DNA from: Hyphomicrobiales bacterium
Lineage (GTDB): Bacteria; Pseudomonadota; Alphaproteobacteria; Rhizobiales; MH13
NCBI GenBank assembly: GCA_017642935.1
Contig: JAEPOK010000002.1
Location: 1-64,000, forward strand
Reading direction: 5' to 3'
DNA length: 64,000 nt
This document shows positions 51,220 through 62,747 of the stretch, piece after piece. Position numbers and translations under genes: made by a program. The notes below the pieces were generated by a model, which worked only from the letters and a program-made list of their open reading frames with translations, was not told where the DNA came from and did no database searches. Numbering within the stretch: position 1 is the stretch's first letter; each line of letters starts with the position of its first letter.

Positions 51220-51836
51220 GTTGCGGTTTCCTCGTGTTCGCGTTTGGGCGCCGAAAACCTTACCTTCTCGGCTTTCCCACCCCCGGCTCCAGCCATGCTG
51301 CACTGCAGCGTCCAAACCGAGGGTGGCGAGGCTTTACGGGGTTGGCCAAACCTGAACAACAGTCGGCGGACGCGAATTGATCAACATCATGAACATTCCC
51401 AGACAAAAGCGTTTTCGGTGCTCAATCGGGCGGCAGAGCCGTCCTTTAAGCAACTGAAATGCTAGCCAGACTAGACCTTTGCGTCGTTGTCGGCTGTCGG
51501 GGACGAAAAGTCCAAAACCGTGAAATGCCGGCCGACAGCATCAAGCCGCAACAGGCTTTGATCGCCTTGCCATAATTTCCGCGCAATCCAATCGACAACC
51601 GGTGCCCAAGCATCCGGGCTGGAGCTGAGCCGCGATGCGTTTGCCGATCCGTCAAGCGCACGCCACCCGACGCCGCCAAATAAGGCGGCGGCGTCGCGGA
51701 CAACCGCGCATTTTCACCATGTGGAAAGCGCAGAAGACCAATTGTGGCAAATCATGCTACAGCCGAACCATGAAAGAGCTTAGCCTTGCAAACCGATCGT
51801 ATGTCGCTTGTCCGACCGTCGCCCAAAGGAGCAACC
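51220..51836. other. Intergenic region between divergent pckA and chvI
   Basis: A region of 617 bases. It should hold the promoters of pckA and chvI. A minus-strand frame at 51471-51713 is open for about 80 codons and is listed separately. The last bases (AAAGGAGCAACC) are the strong ribosome-binding site of chvI. Confidence 0.5.
51471..51713 (-). other. Open frame without a start codon, possible gene remnant
   Basis: The minus-strand frame from 51713 to a TAG at 51471-51473 has no usual start codon. It reads like real protein (DAAALFGGVGWRALDGSAN, DAWAPVVDWIARKLWQGDQS, LLRLDAVGRHFTVLDF). A one-base shift near 51700 would connect it to an ATG (MVKMR) at 51720. It may be a small gene with a frameshift, a decayed gene or chance. 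Confidence 0.3.
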
Positions 51837-52571
51837 ATGCCGACCATTGCGCTGGTTGACGACGACCGCAACATTCTGACCTCCGTGGCCATCGCGCTGG
51901 AGGCCGAAGGCTATCGCGTGGAAACCTACACCGATGGCGCGTCGGCGCTTGACGGCATGCAGATGGCGCCGCCCGACCTGGCGATTTTCGACATCAAGAT
52001 GCCACGCATGGACGGCATGGAGCTGCTGCGCCGGTTCCGTCAAATCTCAGATCTGCCGGTGATCTTTCTCACTTCCAAAGACGATGAGATTGACGAGCTC
52101 TTCGGCCTGAAAATGGGCGCCGATGACTTCATCAAGAAGCCGTTCTCGCAGCGAGTTTTGGTTGAGCGTGTGCGCGCGCTTCTACGCCGGGTTCAAGCCC
52201 GCGCCGGTGGCGGAAATGGCCATGGTGCCGTGGTGCCAGAGGTGAAGGCCAACGGCGAAGAAGCCGGCCAGGTGCTCAAGCGCGGCGACCTAGTGATGGA
52301 CGAGGATCGGCACGCTTGCACCTGGAAAGAGAAGCCGGTGACGCTGACCGTGACCGAATTCTTGATCCTGCAATCCTTGGCGCATCGCCCGGGGATCGTG
52401 AAAAGCCGCAATGCGCTGATGGATGCGGCCTATGACGATCAGGTGTATGTTGATGATCGCACCATCGATAGCCACATCAAGCGCCTGCGCAAGAAATTCA
52501 AGCAGGTCGATGATAGCTTCGATATGATCGAAACGCTTTATGGTGTCGGCTACAAATTCAAAGAGAGCTGA
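51837..52571 (+). CDS. chvI: ChvI response regulator
   Basis: The start at 51837 is set by AAAGGAG nine bases upstream, giving 244 residues. The receiver domain has LVDDDRNIL, the acceptor in [11 protein letters not shown] and K in FIKKPFSQ. The OmpR-type winged helix follows ([42 protein letters not shown]). It is the partner of ChvG and controls acid response, envelope and exopolysaccharide genes in Rhizobiales. Confidence 0.97.
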   Translation: MPTIALVDDDRNILTSVAIALEAEGYRVETYTDGASALDGMQMAPPDLAIFDIKMPRMDGMELLRRFRQISDLPVIFLTSKDDEIDELFGLKMGADDFIKKPFSQRVLVERVRALLRRVQARAGGGNGHGAVVPEVKANGEEAGQVLKRGDLVMDEDRHACTWKEKPVTLTVTEFLILQSLAHRPGIVKSRNALMDAAYDDQVYVDDRTIDSHIKRLRKKFKQVDDSFDMIETLYGVGYKFKES

Positions 52572-52614
52572 GTCCGCGCGGGGCTTGGCCTTGTCGCGAG
52601 TATGTTAGGGCTGG

Positions 52615-54435
52615 ATGGTAGACCGCAGCGATGACCAGATCAGGTTCGCTGAAACCGACGTAGGCCGGGCCGATGGGTCCGACCTACGATCGAGCCCGAT
52701 TGGCCGTTTTGTGCGCGCCTGGCGGGTGCGCCGCGCTCGTCGTAGAGCGGCTACACGGTTCACCATTTTCTCCTCGCTCACCCGTCGCATTTTGATTTTG
52801 AACCTGGTGGGGCTGGTGGCCCTGGTGACGGGTATTTTGTACCTCAACCAGTTCCGCGAGGGGCTTATCGATGCGCGCGTGCAGAGCCTGTTGGTGCAAG
52901 GCGAAATTATCGCAGGCGCCATTGTTGCCTCGGCCAATGTCGATGACGACAACACCATCGTTATCGATCCGGAACGTCTGTTGGAGCTCCAGGCCGGCGA
53001 GAGCCTATCTGTTTTTGACGACCCGCTGGAAAGCCTGGAATTCCCGATCAACCCGGAGCGTGTGGCGCCAATTCTGCGTCGCTTGATCACGCCAACAGGC
53101 ACGCGGGCGCGCATTTATGATCCTGAGGGCAGCCTCATCATCGACAGCCAGGCGCTTTATGCGCGCGGGGCGATCCTGCGGTTTGATCTGCCCACGACCA
53201 CCGGCAACGAGCCGGGCTGGTGGGACAAGATTTGGCAACGCGGACAACTCTATCTGCGCCGTTTCGACATGCCGCGTTACGAAGAAATCGGAGGCGCCAA
53301 CGGGATGGTGCTGCCGGAGGTCCGCTCTGCCATGGCGGGGGAACCGGCAAGCATCGTGCGCGTCAATGATCGCGGCGAATTGGTTGTCTCAGTGTCGGTG
53401 CCTATCCAACGGTTCCGCGCCAACCTCGGCGCGCTGTTGCTCTCCACCCAGGGCGGCGATATCGACGCGATCATCTTCAATGAGCGCATGTCGATTTTGC
53501 GCGTCTTTCTTGTGGCGGCTGGTGTGATGGTAATCTTGTCGCTCCTCTTGGCAAGCACGATTGCCGGGCCGGTGCGCAAGCTTTCCGATGCTGCCGACCG
53601 CGTGCGTTACTCGGTGAAAGCGCGTGAAACGCTGCCAAGTTTCCAAGGCAGGCGCGATGAGATCGGCCATTTGGCGACCACGCTGCGTGGCATGACCGAT
53701 GCGCTCTACAATCGTATGGACGCCATTGAGAGTTTCGCCGCCGATGTCAGCCATGAGCTGAAAAACCCACTCACCTCGTTGCGATCAGCGGTGGAAACCT
53801 TGCCGCGGGTGACCAGGGAAGAAAGCCGTCAACGGCTGCTTGAGGTGATCGAGCATGATGTGATGCGGCTGGACCGGTTGATCTCCGACATCTCCGATGC
53901 CTCGCGTCTTGATGCCGAACTTGCCCGCGAGGACGCGACGATCATCGACGTGAAGCCGTTGATTGAAGCCGTCATCGGCGTGCAGCGCGAGCTGGCAGCC
54001 AAAGACAGCATCTCCATCAAACTGGCGTTCACCCAGTCTGGCGACCAGGGATTCGTGCTTGATGGTCACGAGTCACGCCTTGGCCAAGTGTTCACCAATC
54101 TGCTCGACAACGCCCGTTCGTTCTCGCCGGACGGCGGCACGATCCATGTGCGCGTGCGCCGCGAGGAAGACGCCATCGTCATCGATATCGAAGATGAGGG
54201 CCCTGGCCTGCGGCCCGATGTTTTGGAGCGCATTTTTGAGCGCTTTTACACTGACCGCGCCGAACAGTCGGGCTACGGCAACAATTCCGGACTTGGGCTC
54301 TCGATCTCCCGTCAGATCATAGAAGTGCACGGTGGCACGATCGAAGCAGGCAACCGTTCTGGCCCAGATCCAGATACACCCGGCGGCGCTCGCTTTACGG
54401 TGCGTCTGCCGGCAAGCTCAGACGACCAAGCCTAA
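52615..54435 (+). CDS. chvG: ChvG (ExoS) sensor histidine kinase
   Basis: A 606-residue sensor kinase. It has a cytoplasmic N-terminus, a membrane segment at about 60-82, a periplasmic sensor domain (about 85-285), a second membrane segment (about 295-318), HAMP, the H-box DVSHELKNPLTSLRSAVETL, the N-box NLLDNARSFS, DEGPGL and GLGLSISRQI. In relatives, ExoR binds the periplasmic domain and keeps it off. It lies 43 bases after chvI, and its TAA overlaps the hprK ATG (TAATG). Confidence 0.96.
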   Translation: MVDRSDDQIRFAETDVGRADGSDLRSSPIGRFVRAWRVRRARRRAATRFTIFSSLTRRILILNLVGLVALVTGILYLNQFREGLIDARVQSLLVQGEIIAGAIVASANVDDDNTIVIDPERLLELQAGESLSVFDDPLESLEFPINPERVAPILRRLITPTGTRARIYDPEGSLIIDSQALYARGAILRFDLPTTTGNEPGWWDKIWQRGQLYLRRFDMPRYEEIGGANGMVLPEVRSAMAGEPASIVRVNDRGELVVSVSVPIQRFRANLGALLLSTQGGDIDAIIFNERMSILRVFLVAAGVMVILSLLLASTIAGPVRKLSDAADRVRYSVKARETLPSFQGRRDEIGHLATTLRGMTDALYNRMDAIESFAADVSHELKNPLTSLRSAVETLPRVTREESRQRLLEVIEHDVMRLDRLISDISDASRLDAELAREDATIIDVKPLIEAVIGVQRELAAKDSISIKLAFTQSGDQGFVLDGHESRLGQVFTNLLDNARSFSPDGGTIHVRVRREEDAIVIDIEDEGPGLRPDVLERIFERFYTDRAEQSGYGNNSGLGLSISRQIIEVHGGTIEAGNRSGPDPDTPGGARFTVRLPASSDDQA

Positions 54436-54938
54436 TGGCCGCAACCGAAGAATCGACCGCCGAGGGCAATGCGGCGGTGCATGCCACGGCCTTGGCTTTG
54501 GGCGGCGTCGGCATCATGATCCAAGGCCCGTCCGGCGCCGGGAAGTCCCGTTTGGCCTTCGCTCTGCTGGAAGCGGCCGGTTGCAAGCCATCCTCCAGCA
54601 AGGGGTCGCAGACCGACGCGGCAACGGCGCTGATCGGCGATGATTACATCACGCTCGATCCTGGACCCGACGGCTACAATCTTCTCGCCAGTCCCGCGCC
54701 GAACCTTGCCGGGCTCATTGAAGTGCGCAGCATCGGCATCCTTGGGCTACCCTGGCGAGCGTCGACCGTGGTCCAACTCAGCGTTGAAATGGCGCCTTTG
54801 GAAGACCTTGAGCGCCTGCCGGAAACCGAAATGATCGACGTGCATGGGCATGCACTGCGGCACCTGATGGTGCCAATCGGCGACCTTGCCCACCAGATGG
54901 TTCTGGTGCGAACGGCCGCCTCGTTGATCACCCGTTAG
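54435..54938 (+). CDS. hprK: HPr kinase/phosphorylase, short alphaproteobacterial form
   Basis: A 167-residue protein that corresponds to the C-terminal catalytic domain of HprK only, as is normal in alphaproteobacteria. It has the P-loop GPSGAGKS (34-41), the catalytic region LIGDDYITL and the signature LIEVRSIGILGLPW. It phosphorylates a serine of HPr. A stretch rich in Ser, Lys and Thr (CKPSSSKGSQTDAAT) between strands looks longer than usual. The start overlaps the chvG stop. Confidence 0.93.
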   Translation: MAATEESTAEGNAAVHATALALGGVGIMIQGPSGAGKSRLAFALLEAAGCKPSSSKGSQTDAATALIGDDYITLDPGPDGYNLLASPAPNLAGLIEVRSIGILGLPWRASTVVQLSVEMAPLEDLERLPETEMIDVHGHALRHLMVPIGDLAHQMVLVRTAASLITR

Positions 54939-55056
54939 CAGGCGCACAAAAAGCGCGTGAAGGACCGCTTCAACCCCTTGCCTTCGCTTTCAAAGGGGTG
55001 AAGGATGCGCCACCTTCAAAGGGTGCGTTGCCGCGCCCGGATGCTTTAAGGGCCTC

Positions 55057-55458
55057 ATGATCGGTCTTCTTCTCGTCACCCATGGCAATCTCGCGTTGGA
55101 GTTCAAATCCGCGCTGGAACATGTCGTCGGGCCGCAATCGCAGCTCGAGACCATCTGCATCGGCCCAGATGACGATATGGAAGCGCGCCGCAGCGATATC
55201 GTTCAGGCGGCCGAGCGCGCCGACACCGGCAATGGCGTGATTGTCCTCACCGACATGTTCGGCGGAACACCCTCCAACCTTGCCATTTCGATCATGGACG
55301 ATGCCAAGGTCGAGGTCCTTGCCGGCGTCAATCTGCCAATGCTGGTGAAGCTTGCCAGCATTCGCGGCGATATGGTGATGGCCGACGCGGTCGCTCATGC
55401 CAGCGAAGCGGGCCGCAAATACATTTCGGTGGCCAGTCAGATCTTGGATGCCGGATGA
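55057..55458 (+). CDS. PTS EIIA component, mannose family
   Basis: A 133-residue EIIA-Man type protein with the phosphorylated His in LLVTHGNLALEF (H9). Further segments are VLTDMFGGTPSNLAISIM and AGVNLPMLVKLAS. There is no EIIB or EIIC next to it, so it acts in a regulatory phosphorelay rather than sugar uptake. Its stop overlaps the HPr gene by ATGA. Confidence 0.95.
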   Translation: MIGLLLVTHGNLALEFKSALEHVVGPQSQLETICIGPDDDMEARRSDIVQAAERADTGNGVIVLTDMFGGTPSNLAISIMDDAKVEVLAGVNLPMLVKLASIRGDMVMADAVAHASEAGRKYISVASQILDAG

Positions 55459-55769
55459 GCGAAGCCGCTGAAACCCAGATTCCCCCAGCCCCGCATGCCC
55501 AGACCGGCCGCGTCTTGACGATCCGCAACAAGCGTGGCCTTCATGCCCGCGCGTCGGCCAAATTCGTGCAATTGGCCGAGAGCTTCGATGCGGAGATCAC
55601 AGTGACCAAGGGTGAGCAGTCGGTAGGCGGTACCTCGATCATGGGATTGATGATGCTGGCCGCCGCGCCTGGATGCGACATCACCGTCGATGCCACCGGA
55701 CCGGACGCTGACAAGGCGTTGTCGGCGGTGTGTGCCCTTGTTGATGATGGCTTCGGCGAAGAAGACTGA
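55455..55769 (+). CDS. ptsH: HPr phosphocarrier protein
   Basis: A 104-residue HPr with a proline-rich N-terminal extension of about 20 residues. The phospho-His is in NKRGLHARASAKF and the regulatory serine in GGTSIMGLMMLAA, the site of HprK. Enzyme I is not in the window. It closes the chvI-chvG-hprK-EIIA-HPr run, which ties the PTS-type relay to envelope signalling. Confidence 0.96.
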   Translation: MSEAAETQIPPAPHAQTGRVLTIRNKRGLHARASAKFVQLAESFDAEITVTKGEQSVGGTSIMGLMMLAAAPGCDITVDATGPDADKALSAVCALVDDGFGEED

Positions 55770-55777
55770 TCGGGTTT

Positions 55778-56740
55778 TTAGGCGCGGGCGAACACATGCG
55801 CCGCGACGGCCAGATCTTCTGCAGCCGTGCCGACGGATTTGAACAGGGTGGTCTGATCGTAAAACCGTCTACCGGCCCGTTCACCGCGGCAAAGGTCGAA
55901 CAAATCGCCTGCCACATCATCAGCCGAGAACCGACCCTCTTCGATCGGGATGGCCAGGTCACCGGACTCCTTCAAGGCACCCTCGCGCGTATCGCAGAAG
56001 ACGCGTGCCTTGGTGATGGCGTGGCTGTCACTCTCACGCATCGTTGGCTTGAATGCGCCGACCAGATCAACATGCTGGCCGGCCGACAGCCACATACCCT
56101 CTATCAGCGGCACCTCACTCATGGTTGCGCTGGAAACGATATCGGCGCCGCGAACAGCCCCTTCCAGATCATCGGTGACCGCGATGCGGGCAGGGATATC
56201 GGACAACCGACTGGCCACCTTTTCGGCGCGCTCCGGTGACCGGTTCCAGATCAGCACATGCTCGATCGGCCGCACCGCGCAATGGGCGCGAATGAGGTAG
56301 GGTGCAAGCGCACCGGCGCCTATCATCAAAAGCCGTTTGGAGTCGGTGCGTGACAGATAGGATGAGGCCAGCGCCGAGGCCGCAGCCGTTCGCCAGAGTG
56401 TGAGTGCCTGGCCGTCGAGCAGCGCCAGTGGCACACCGCTTTCCCCCGATAAGAGCAGATACGCGCCGACAACGCTGGGCAAATTGCGCAGCTTGTTGTC
56501 GGGCACGACCGACACCACCTTCACGCCGGTGTAACCCTTGGCCGAACTGCCCTGGCCAACAAAGTCGGTCCAGGCGGGCATGATCAGAAGCGTTGAATCG
56601 GGCGCATCGCCCGGCCGTTCGATGGTGTGATGATGGCGCAGGGGTGCGATTGGCGGACGCCTGAACGTTTCGCGCAGCGTCTCCACCAGGTCACGAAAAT
56701 CAGCGACTTCGGCGATATCAGCGGCTGTGATGATCCGCAT
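55778..56740 (-). CDS. Ornithine cyclodeaminase / mu-crystallin family protein
   Basis: A 320-residue protein with the OCD fold: LLIMPAW and GVKVVSVVPDN in the dimer/substrate part, the Rossmann motif LMIGAGALAPYLIRAH, VTDDLEGAVRGADIVSSAT, and AFKPTMRESD. Members act as ornithine cyclodeaminase, alanine dehydrogenase or ketimine/delta1-pyrroline reductases; the exact substrate cannot be read from the sequence. It converges with the HPr gene eight bases apart. Confidence 0.92.
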   Translation of the reverse strand: MRIITAADIAEVADFRDLVETLRETFRRPPIAPLRHHHTIERPGDAPDSTLLIMPAWTDFVGQGSSAKGYTGVKVVSVVPDNKLRNLPSVVGAYLLLSGESGVPLALLDGQALTLWRTAAASALASSYLSRTDSKRLLMIGAGALAPYLIRAHCAVRPIEHVLIWNRSPERAEKVASRLSDIPARIAVTDDLEGAVRGADIVSSATMSEVPLIEGMWLSAGQHVDLVGAFKPTMRESDSHAITKARVFCDTREGALKESGDLAIPIEEGRFSADDVAGDLFDLCRGERAGRRFYDQTTLFKSVGTAAEDLAVAAHVFARA

Positions 56741-56777
56741 GGTCTAGTCGCCCGTCAGTTCAAGGACGACGGGAGCG

Positions 56778-57143
56778 TTAGCGCAGGGATGCTGGGCTCG
56801 GTAAGGCACGGGCGCCGGAAAGCTTGTTCAGCTGTTCTTTCTGCACATCGCGTTCGCGGGCGAGTTTGGTGGCTTCCACCTTCTTCTGGCGGGCTTCTTT
56901 GCGGTAAGCGCCCTGGGTGAACCAGGTTGCGATGCCGCCGATCAGAACGCCGAGAATGAGCGCGGCAAACAGCGCCACGAACAAAGGCACATTGACGGCA
57001 AACCAAGGTGCGTCGGTTGCCACAGGATCGAGCGAAATTTGCACCGACTGACGGTTGGCAACGCTGAAGACAATCAGCACGACCGCGAGCGGCAGAACGA
57101 TCAAGACAGTCCAGAGGCGACTGGCAAGCTTACCCAGCATCAA
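56778..57143 (-). CDS. LapA-family (DUF1049) membrane protein
   Basis: A 121-residue protein with two membrane segments (about 11-30 and 50-73) and a basic cytoplasmic tail with a coiled-coil ([18 protein letters not shown]). This is the LapA/DUF1049 type, usually found after ihfB as here, and linked in enterobacteria to lipopolysaccharide control through LapB. Its ATG overlaps the ihfB stop (ATGA). Confidence 0.88.
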   Translation of the reverse strand: MMLGKLASRLWTVLIVLPLAVVLIVFSVANRQSVQISLDPVATDAPWFAVNVPLFVALFAALILGVLIGGIATWFTQGAYRKEARQKKVEATKLARERDVQKEQLNKLSGARALPSPASLR

Positions 57144-57433
57144 GCGCCCTCATCGCCGGGGTTGAGTCGCTGGCGCATTTCTTTTCCGGTCTTGAAAAAC
57201 GGTACCGCCTTGGCATCCACCTGCACTTGTTCGCCGGTGCGTGGGTTGCGGCCAACACGCGCCGGGCGATGCTTCACCGAGAACGCGCCAAAGCCGCGCA
57301 GTTCGACCCGGTCGCCACGTGCAAGCGCATCGGACACCGTATCAAGAATAGCTCCGACGACGTTTTCAATATCGCGCTGGTAAAGATGGGGATTACGCTC
57401 AGTAATGCGCTGAATAAGCTCTGATTTGATCAC
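57140..57433 (-). CDS. ihfB: Integration host factor subunit beta
   Basis: The start is assigned to a GTG at 57433 ([18 protein letters not shown]) behind GAGGA, giving 97 residues of normal length. The DNA-bending beta-arm is [15 protein letters not shown] with the conserved Pro, and the family signature GFGAFSV is present. It forms a heterodimer with IhfA and bends DNA. It lies 51 bases after sppA on the same strand. Confidence 0.96.
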   Translation of the reverse strand: MIKSELIQRITERNPHLYQRDIENVVGAILDTVSDALARGDRVELRGFGAFSVKHRPARVGRNPRTGEQVQVDAKAVPFFKTGKEMRQRLNPGDEGA

Positions 57434-57484
57434 ACCATCATCCTCGTGCCGCCTCAAAAAGCCCGGTATGCCCGGAAATCTGCG

Positions 57485-58453
57485 TCATCGACCGTGCCAA
57501 AGCGACAGGATGCCGTCAAGCAGCATTGCATCGCGCATGGCATCGCGAATGCCTTCTGCATCGACGGTCACTGCGCCGCCTTGACCAAGCGCAATACGCG
57601 CCAAGGCCGTCGGTCCTGCAAAAGACATGGGCCGTTCAGGCGCCCGATCGAGCACATCCATCTCACTGTCGATGTCATGGTTGGCAGCCAGATAGGCAAT
57701 GGCCTCATCTTCCCCGCCGACAGTATCGACAAGACCGACCTCGACGCCGCGCGCACCAGTGAAGGTCGTGCCTTCAAACCCACGGATGACCGCGCCATCA
57801 ATGCCGCGTCGCTCTTCGATCTGGTCGACAAACCAATCGAAGTTGTCGGCGATCAGCCGCTCTAGTTCAGCGAGCGCTTCCTCGCTTGGCGGCGAAAAGA
57901 TCGAGGGCTGCGCTTTCAGCTCGCCAGACCGCACCTCATACATGTTCACACCGACCGTATCGAGCAGTTGGGAGACATCAGGAAACTGCGCGACCACGCC
58001 TATCGATCCGACGATGGAACCGTTGCGGGCGACGATGTGTTCGCCGGCACTGGCCGCCAAGTAAGCAGCCGACGTGCCGATGCCTTCAATGACGGAAACC
58101 AGGGGCTTGGCTTGGCCAAGTTCACGCAGATGTGAATAAATGGTCTCGCCGGCGACCGCGATACCGCCGGGCGAGTTGATCTCTAGGATGACGGCTTTGA
58201 CGTCGTCATCGTCTTCCAAATCTTCCAGGAGATCGACGAAAGCATCGTCAAAATCGATGAAGCCGTCGAGCTCAACGCGGGCAATGTGTTCGCCTCGTCC
58301 GTCAAGCCGCTCGAACAGCCCGGTGGTTTGACCGATGACCGCGAGCACCAAACCAACCAAAAACAGCACCGCCAAGACTCGCCAAAAGCTGCGCGAGCGG
58401 CGCAGGCGGCGACGTTCCACCAATGCTTCAGCGGTCAAGCTGTCCATGCTCAT
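57485..58453 (-). CDS. sppA: Signal peptide peptidase SppA
   Basis: A 322-residue membrane-bound serine protease of the short SppA type. One membrane segment lies at about 24-46. The catalytic Ser is in IGTSAAYLAAS and the catalytic Lys in SGELKAQPS; EINSPGGIAVAGE forms the oxyanion region. An acidic stretch (LLEDLEDDDDVKAV) precedes it. It degrades signal peptides left in the membrane. ihfB and the lapA-like gene follow in the usual order. Confidence 0.95.
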   Translation of the reverse strand: MSMDSLTAEALVERRRLRRSRSFWRVLAVLFLVGLVLAVIGQTTGLFERLDGRGEHIARVELDGFIDFDDAFVDLLEDLEDDDDVKAVILEINSPGGIAVAGETIYSHLRELGQAKPLVSVIEGIGTSAAYLAASAGEHIVARNGSIVGSIGVVAQFPDVSQLLDTVGVNMYEVRSGELKAQPSIFSPPSEEALAELERLIADNFDWFVDQIEERRGIDGAVIRGFEGTTFTGARGVEVGLVDTVGGEDEAIAYLAANHDIDSEMDVLDRAPERPMSFAGPTALARIALGQGGAVTVDAEGIRDAMRDAMLLDGILSLWHGR

Positions 58454-58556
58454 AGGTGATGAACTCCGTATGCGATGGCCGACAATTGGGATGGTGTGCG
58501 TTGGCTAGCAGCTTGCCATGGCCGCAACAAGACCGTGGCACTGCGCAAAAACCGCG

Positions 58557-58590
58557 CAAGAAAAAAGCCGGACCACACGGGCCCGGCCTT
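58557..58590 (-). terminator. Intrinsic terminator of rpsA
   Basis: On the minus strand GCCGGGCC and GGTCCGGC form an imperfect stem (58587-58567) followed by TTTTTTCTTG. It lies about 27 bases after the rpsA stop. Confidence 0.85.
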
Positions 58591-58616
58591 CAAATGCATT
58601 GTCAGACCAGCGAGGC

Positions 58617-60332
58617 TTAGTCGTTCTTGTCGTCGTCGCCTTTCAGCGCGGCACCGAGAATATCGCCGAGCGATGCACCGGAGTCCGAAGACCCGTACTG
58701 TGCCACGGCTTCTTTTTCCTCGGCGATTTCCAGCGCCTTGACCGACACCGATACGCGGTGGGTCTTGCGGTCGAACTGGGTCACACGCGCATCGAAGCGG
58801 TCGCCGACCGAGAAACGGTCCGGACGCTGATCGTCGCGATCGCGGGCCAAATCGGAACGACGAACGAAGGCGGTCAGATCGGTATCGACGATCTTCACTT
58901 CCACGCCATTGTCCTGAACCACGGTCACCTCACAGGTCACCACAGCGCCACGGCGCACCGTGTCGGACGCGGCGTCGAACGGATCATCGCCAAGCTGCTT
59001 GATGCCAAGCGAAATGCGCTCTTTATCGGTGTCGACATCAAGAACCTGGGCACGGATCATCTGACCGCGCTCATACTCTTCGATGACGTCTTCGCCCGGA
59101 CGGTTCCAGTCGAGATCCGACAGGTGGACCATGCCGTCAATGTCGCCTTCCAGGCCAACGAACAGACCGAACTCGGTCTTGTTCTTCACTTCACCTTCAA
59201 CGATCGAACCGGCGGGGAATTGCTCAGCGAACGAATCCCATGGGTTGGACAGGGTCTGTTTCAGACCAAGCGAAATGCGGCGCTTGTTGGGGTCGACTTC
59301 CAAGATCATGACATCCACTTCCTGGCTGGTGGAAACCAGCTTGGACGGGTGAACGTTCTTCTTGGTCCAGGACATTTCCGACACGTGGATCAGGCCTTCA
59401 ATACCTGGCTCCAGCTCAACGAATGCACCGTAATCGGTGACGTTGGTCACGCGGCCTGTCATACGGGCGCCAGCTGGGTATTTGGCTTCGATGCCATCCC
59501 ACGGATCGGCTTCAAGCTGCTTCATGCCTAGCGAGATGCGGTGCGTTTCGTGGTTGATACGCACGATCTGGACTTTGACGGTCTGACCGATGGAAAGAAC
59601 TTCCGAAGGATGGTTCACGCGGCGCCATGCAATGTCGGTGACGTGCAAGAGACCATCGATGCCACCCAGATCGACGAACGCGCCGTACTCGGTGATGTTT
59701 TTCACGATACCATCGATCACCTGACCTTCGGCCAGATTCTGCACCAGCTCCTGGCGCTGTTCGGCACGGCTCTCTTCGAGCACCACGCGGCGGGAAACGA
59801 CGATGTTGCCGCGACGCTTGTCCATTTTCAGGATTTGGAACGGCTGCGGCGTGTTCATCAGTGGCTGGATGTCACGCACGGGACGGATATCAACCTGGGA
59901 GCGGGGCAGGAAGGCCACGGCGCCATCGAGATCGACGGTGTAACCACCTTTGACCACATTGAAGATCTGACCGGTGACTTTCTCGTTGGCGTTGAACGCC
60001 ACTTCCAGCTTGTCCCAGCTTTCTTCGCGGCGTGCTTTGTCGCGTGAGAGGACAGCTTCACCCATCGCGTTCTCGACGCGCTCCAGGTAAACTTCAACTT
60101 CATCGCCGACCGACAGGCCGCCATCTTTGGCGGTTGCGCCGAATTCTTTCAGCGGCACCCGGCCTTCGGTTTTCAGGCCGACATCGATGACGGCGAGATC
60201 TTTCTCAATGCCGATCACGGTGCCTTTGACAACGGAACCTTCAAGGACGTCGTTGCCGTCAAAGCTCTCTTCCAGGAGAGCTGCAAAATCTTCGTTCTCG
60301 AACGCGGCTGCGCTCGTGTCTGTCATAGCCAT
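58617..60332 (-). CDS. rpsA: 30S ribosomal protein S1
   Basis: A 571-residue S1 protein with six S1 (OB-fold) repeats. The third to sixth share the pattern GRVTNVTDYGAFVELEPGIE, GLIHVSEMSW and IDGMVHLSDLDW. It binds mRNA on the 30S subunit during initiation. Length and position after cmk are typical of alphaproteobacteria. The 201 bases between cmk and rpsA could carry its own promoter or leader. Confidence 0.98.
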   Translation of the reverse strand: MAMTDTSAAAFENEDFAALLEESFDGNDVLEGSVVKGTVIGIEKDLAVIDVGLKTEGRVPLKEFGATAKDGGLSVGDEVEVYLERVENAMGEAVLSRDKARREESWDKLEVAFNANEKVTGQIFNVVKGGYTVDLDGAVAFLPRSQVDIRPVRDIQPLMNTPQPFQILKMDKRRGNIVVSRRVVLEESRAEQRQELVQNLAEGQVIDGIVKNITEYGAFVDLGGIDGLLHVTDIAWRRVNHPSEVLSIGQTVKVQIVRINHETHRISLGMKQLEADPWDGIEAKYPAGARMTGRVTNVTDYGAFVELEPGIEGLIHVSEMSWTKKNVHPSKLVSTSQEVDVMILEVDPNKRRISLGLKQTLSNPWDSFAEQFPAGSIVEGEVKNKTEFGLFVGLEGDIDGMVHLSDLDWNRPGEDVIEEYERGQMIRAQVLDVDTDKERISLGIKQLGDDPFDAASDTVRRGAVVTCEVTVVQDNGVEVKIVDTDLTAFVRRSDLARDRDDQRPDRFSVGDRFDARVTQFDRKTHRVSVSVKALEIAEEKEAVAQYGSSDSGASLGDILGAALKGDDDKND

Positions 60333-60533
60333 GTATGTCTTTTCTTTCCTGCGCCCGTTCGGCCCAAAAGCCGAAAATGGTTGGTGTTGGTTTCAGCCCA
60401 TCCCGCAAGCCAGGACCCGACAATTTTCGGGCAACTGCACGATGCTAAGCGGTGGATGCGATGAAGCTCCAACCGGCTGGGGCGCGATAGGTGCAGGGCT
60501 TAACGGTGTAGGCCAGTGTATCGTTCGGTTAGC

Positions 60534-62544
<2,011 letters not shown>

Positions 62545-62747
62545 TCAGAGTCTTGACTTGGCCTGCAATGGCAAAGCGCGAGGCCTTATGACAAGCCTGA
62601 TCGGCCGGTGCAATTGTCTGGCAGAGATTGATCTTGCACTTTTCGGCTTTGACTTGGCGTGTAAACCATGTCTATCACGCCGTTCCATTCGGCGGGCGTA
62701 CAGCCCAGCACACAATAACACTTAGCGACATACAATGAGGTTCTGGC

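Noticed and set aside
51446-51703. Minus-strand frame of 85 codons before chvI
   Set aside because: Composition is Arg/Ser/Thr-rich as in shadow frames; the other frame at 51471-51713 looks more protein-like.
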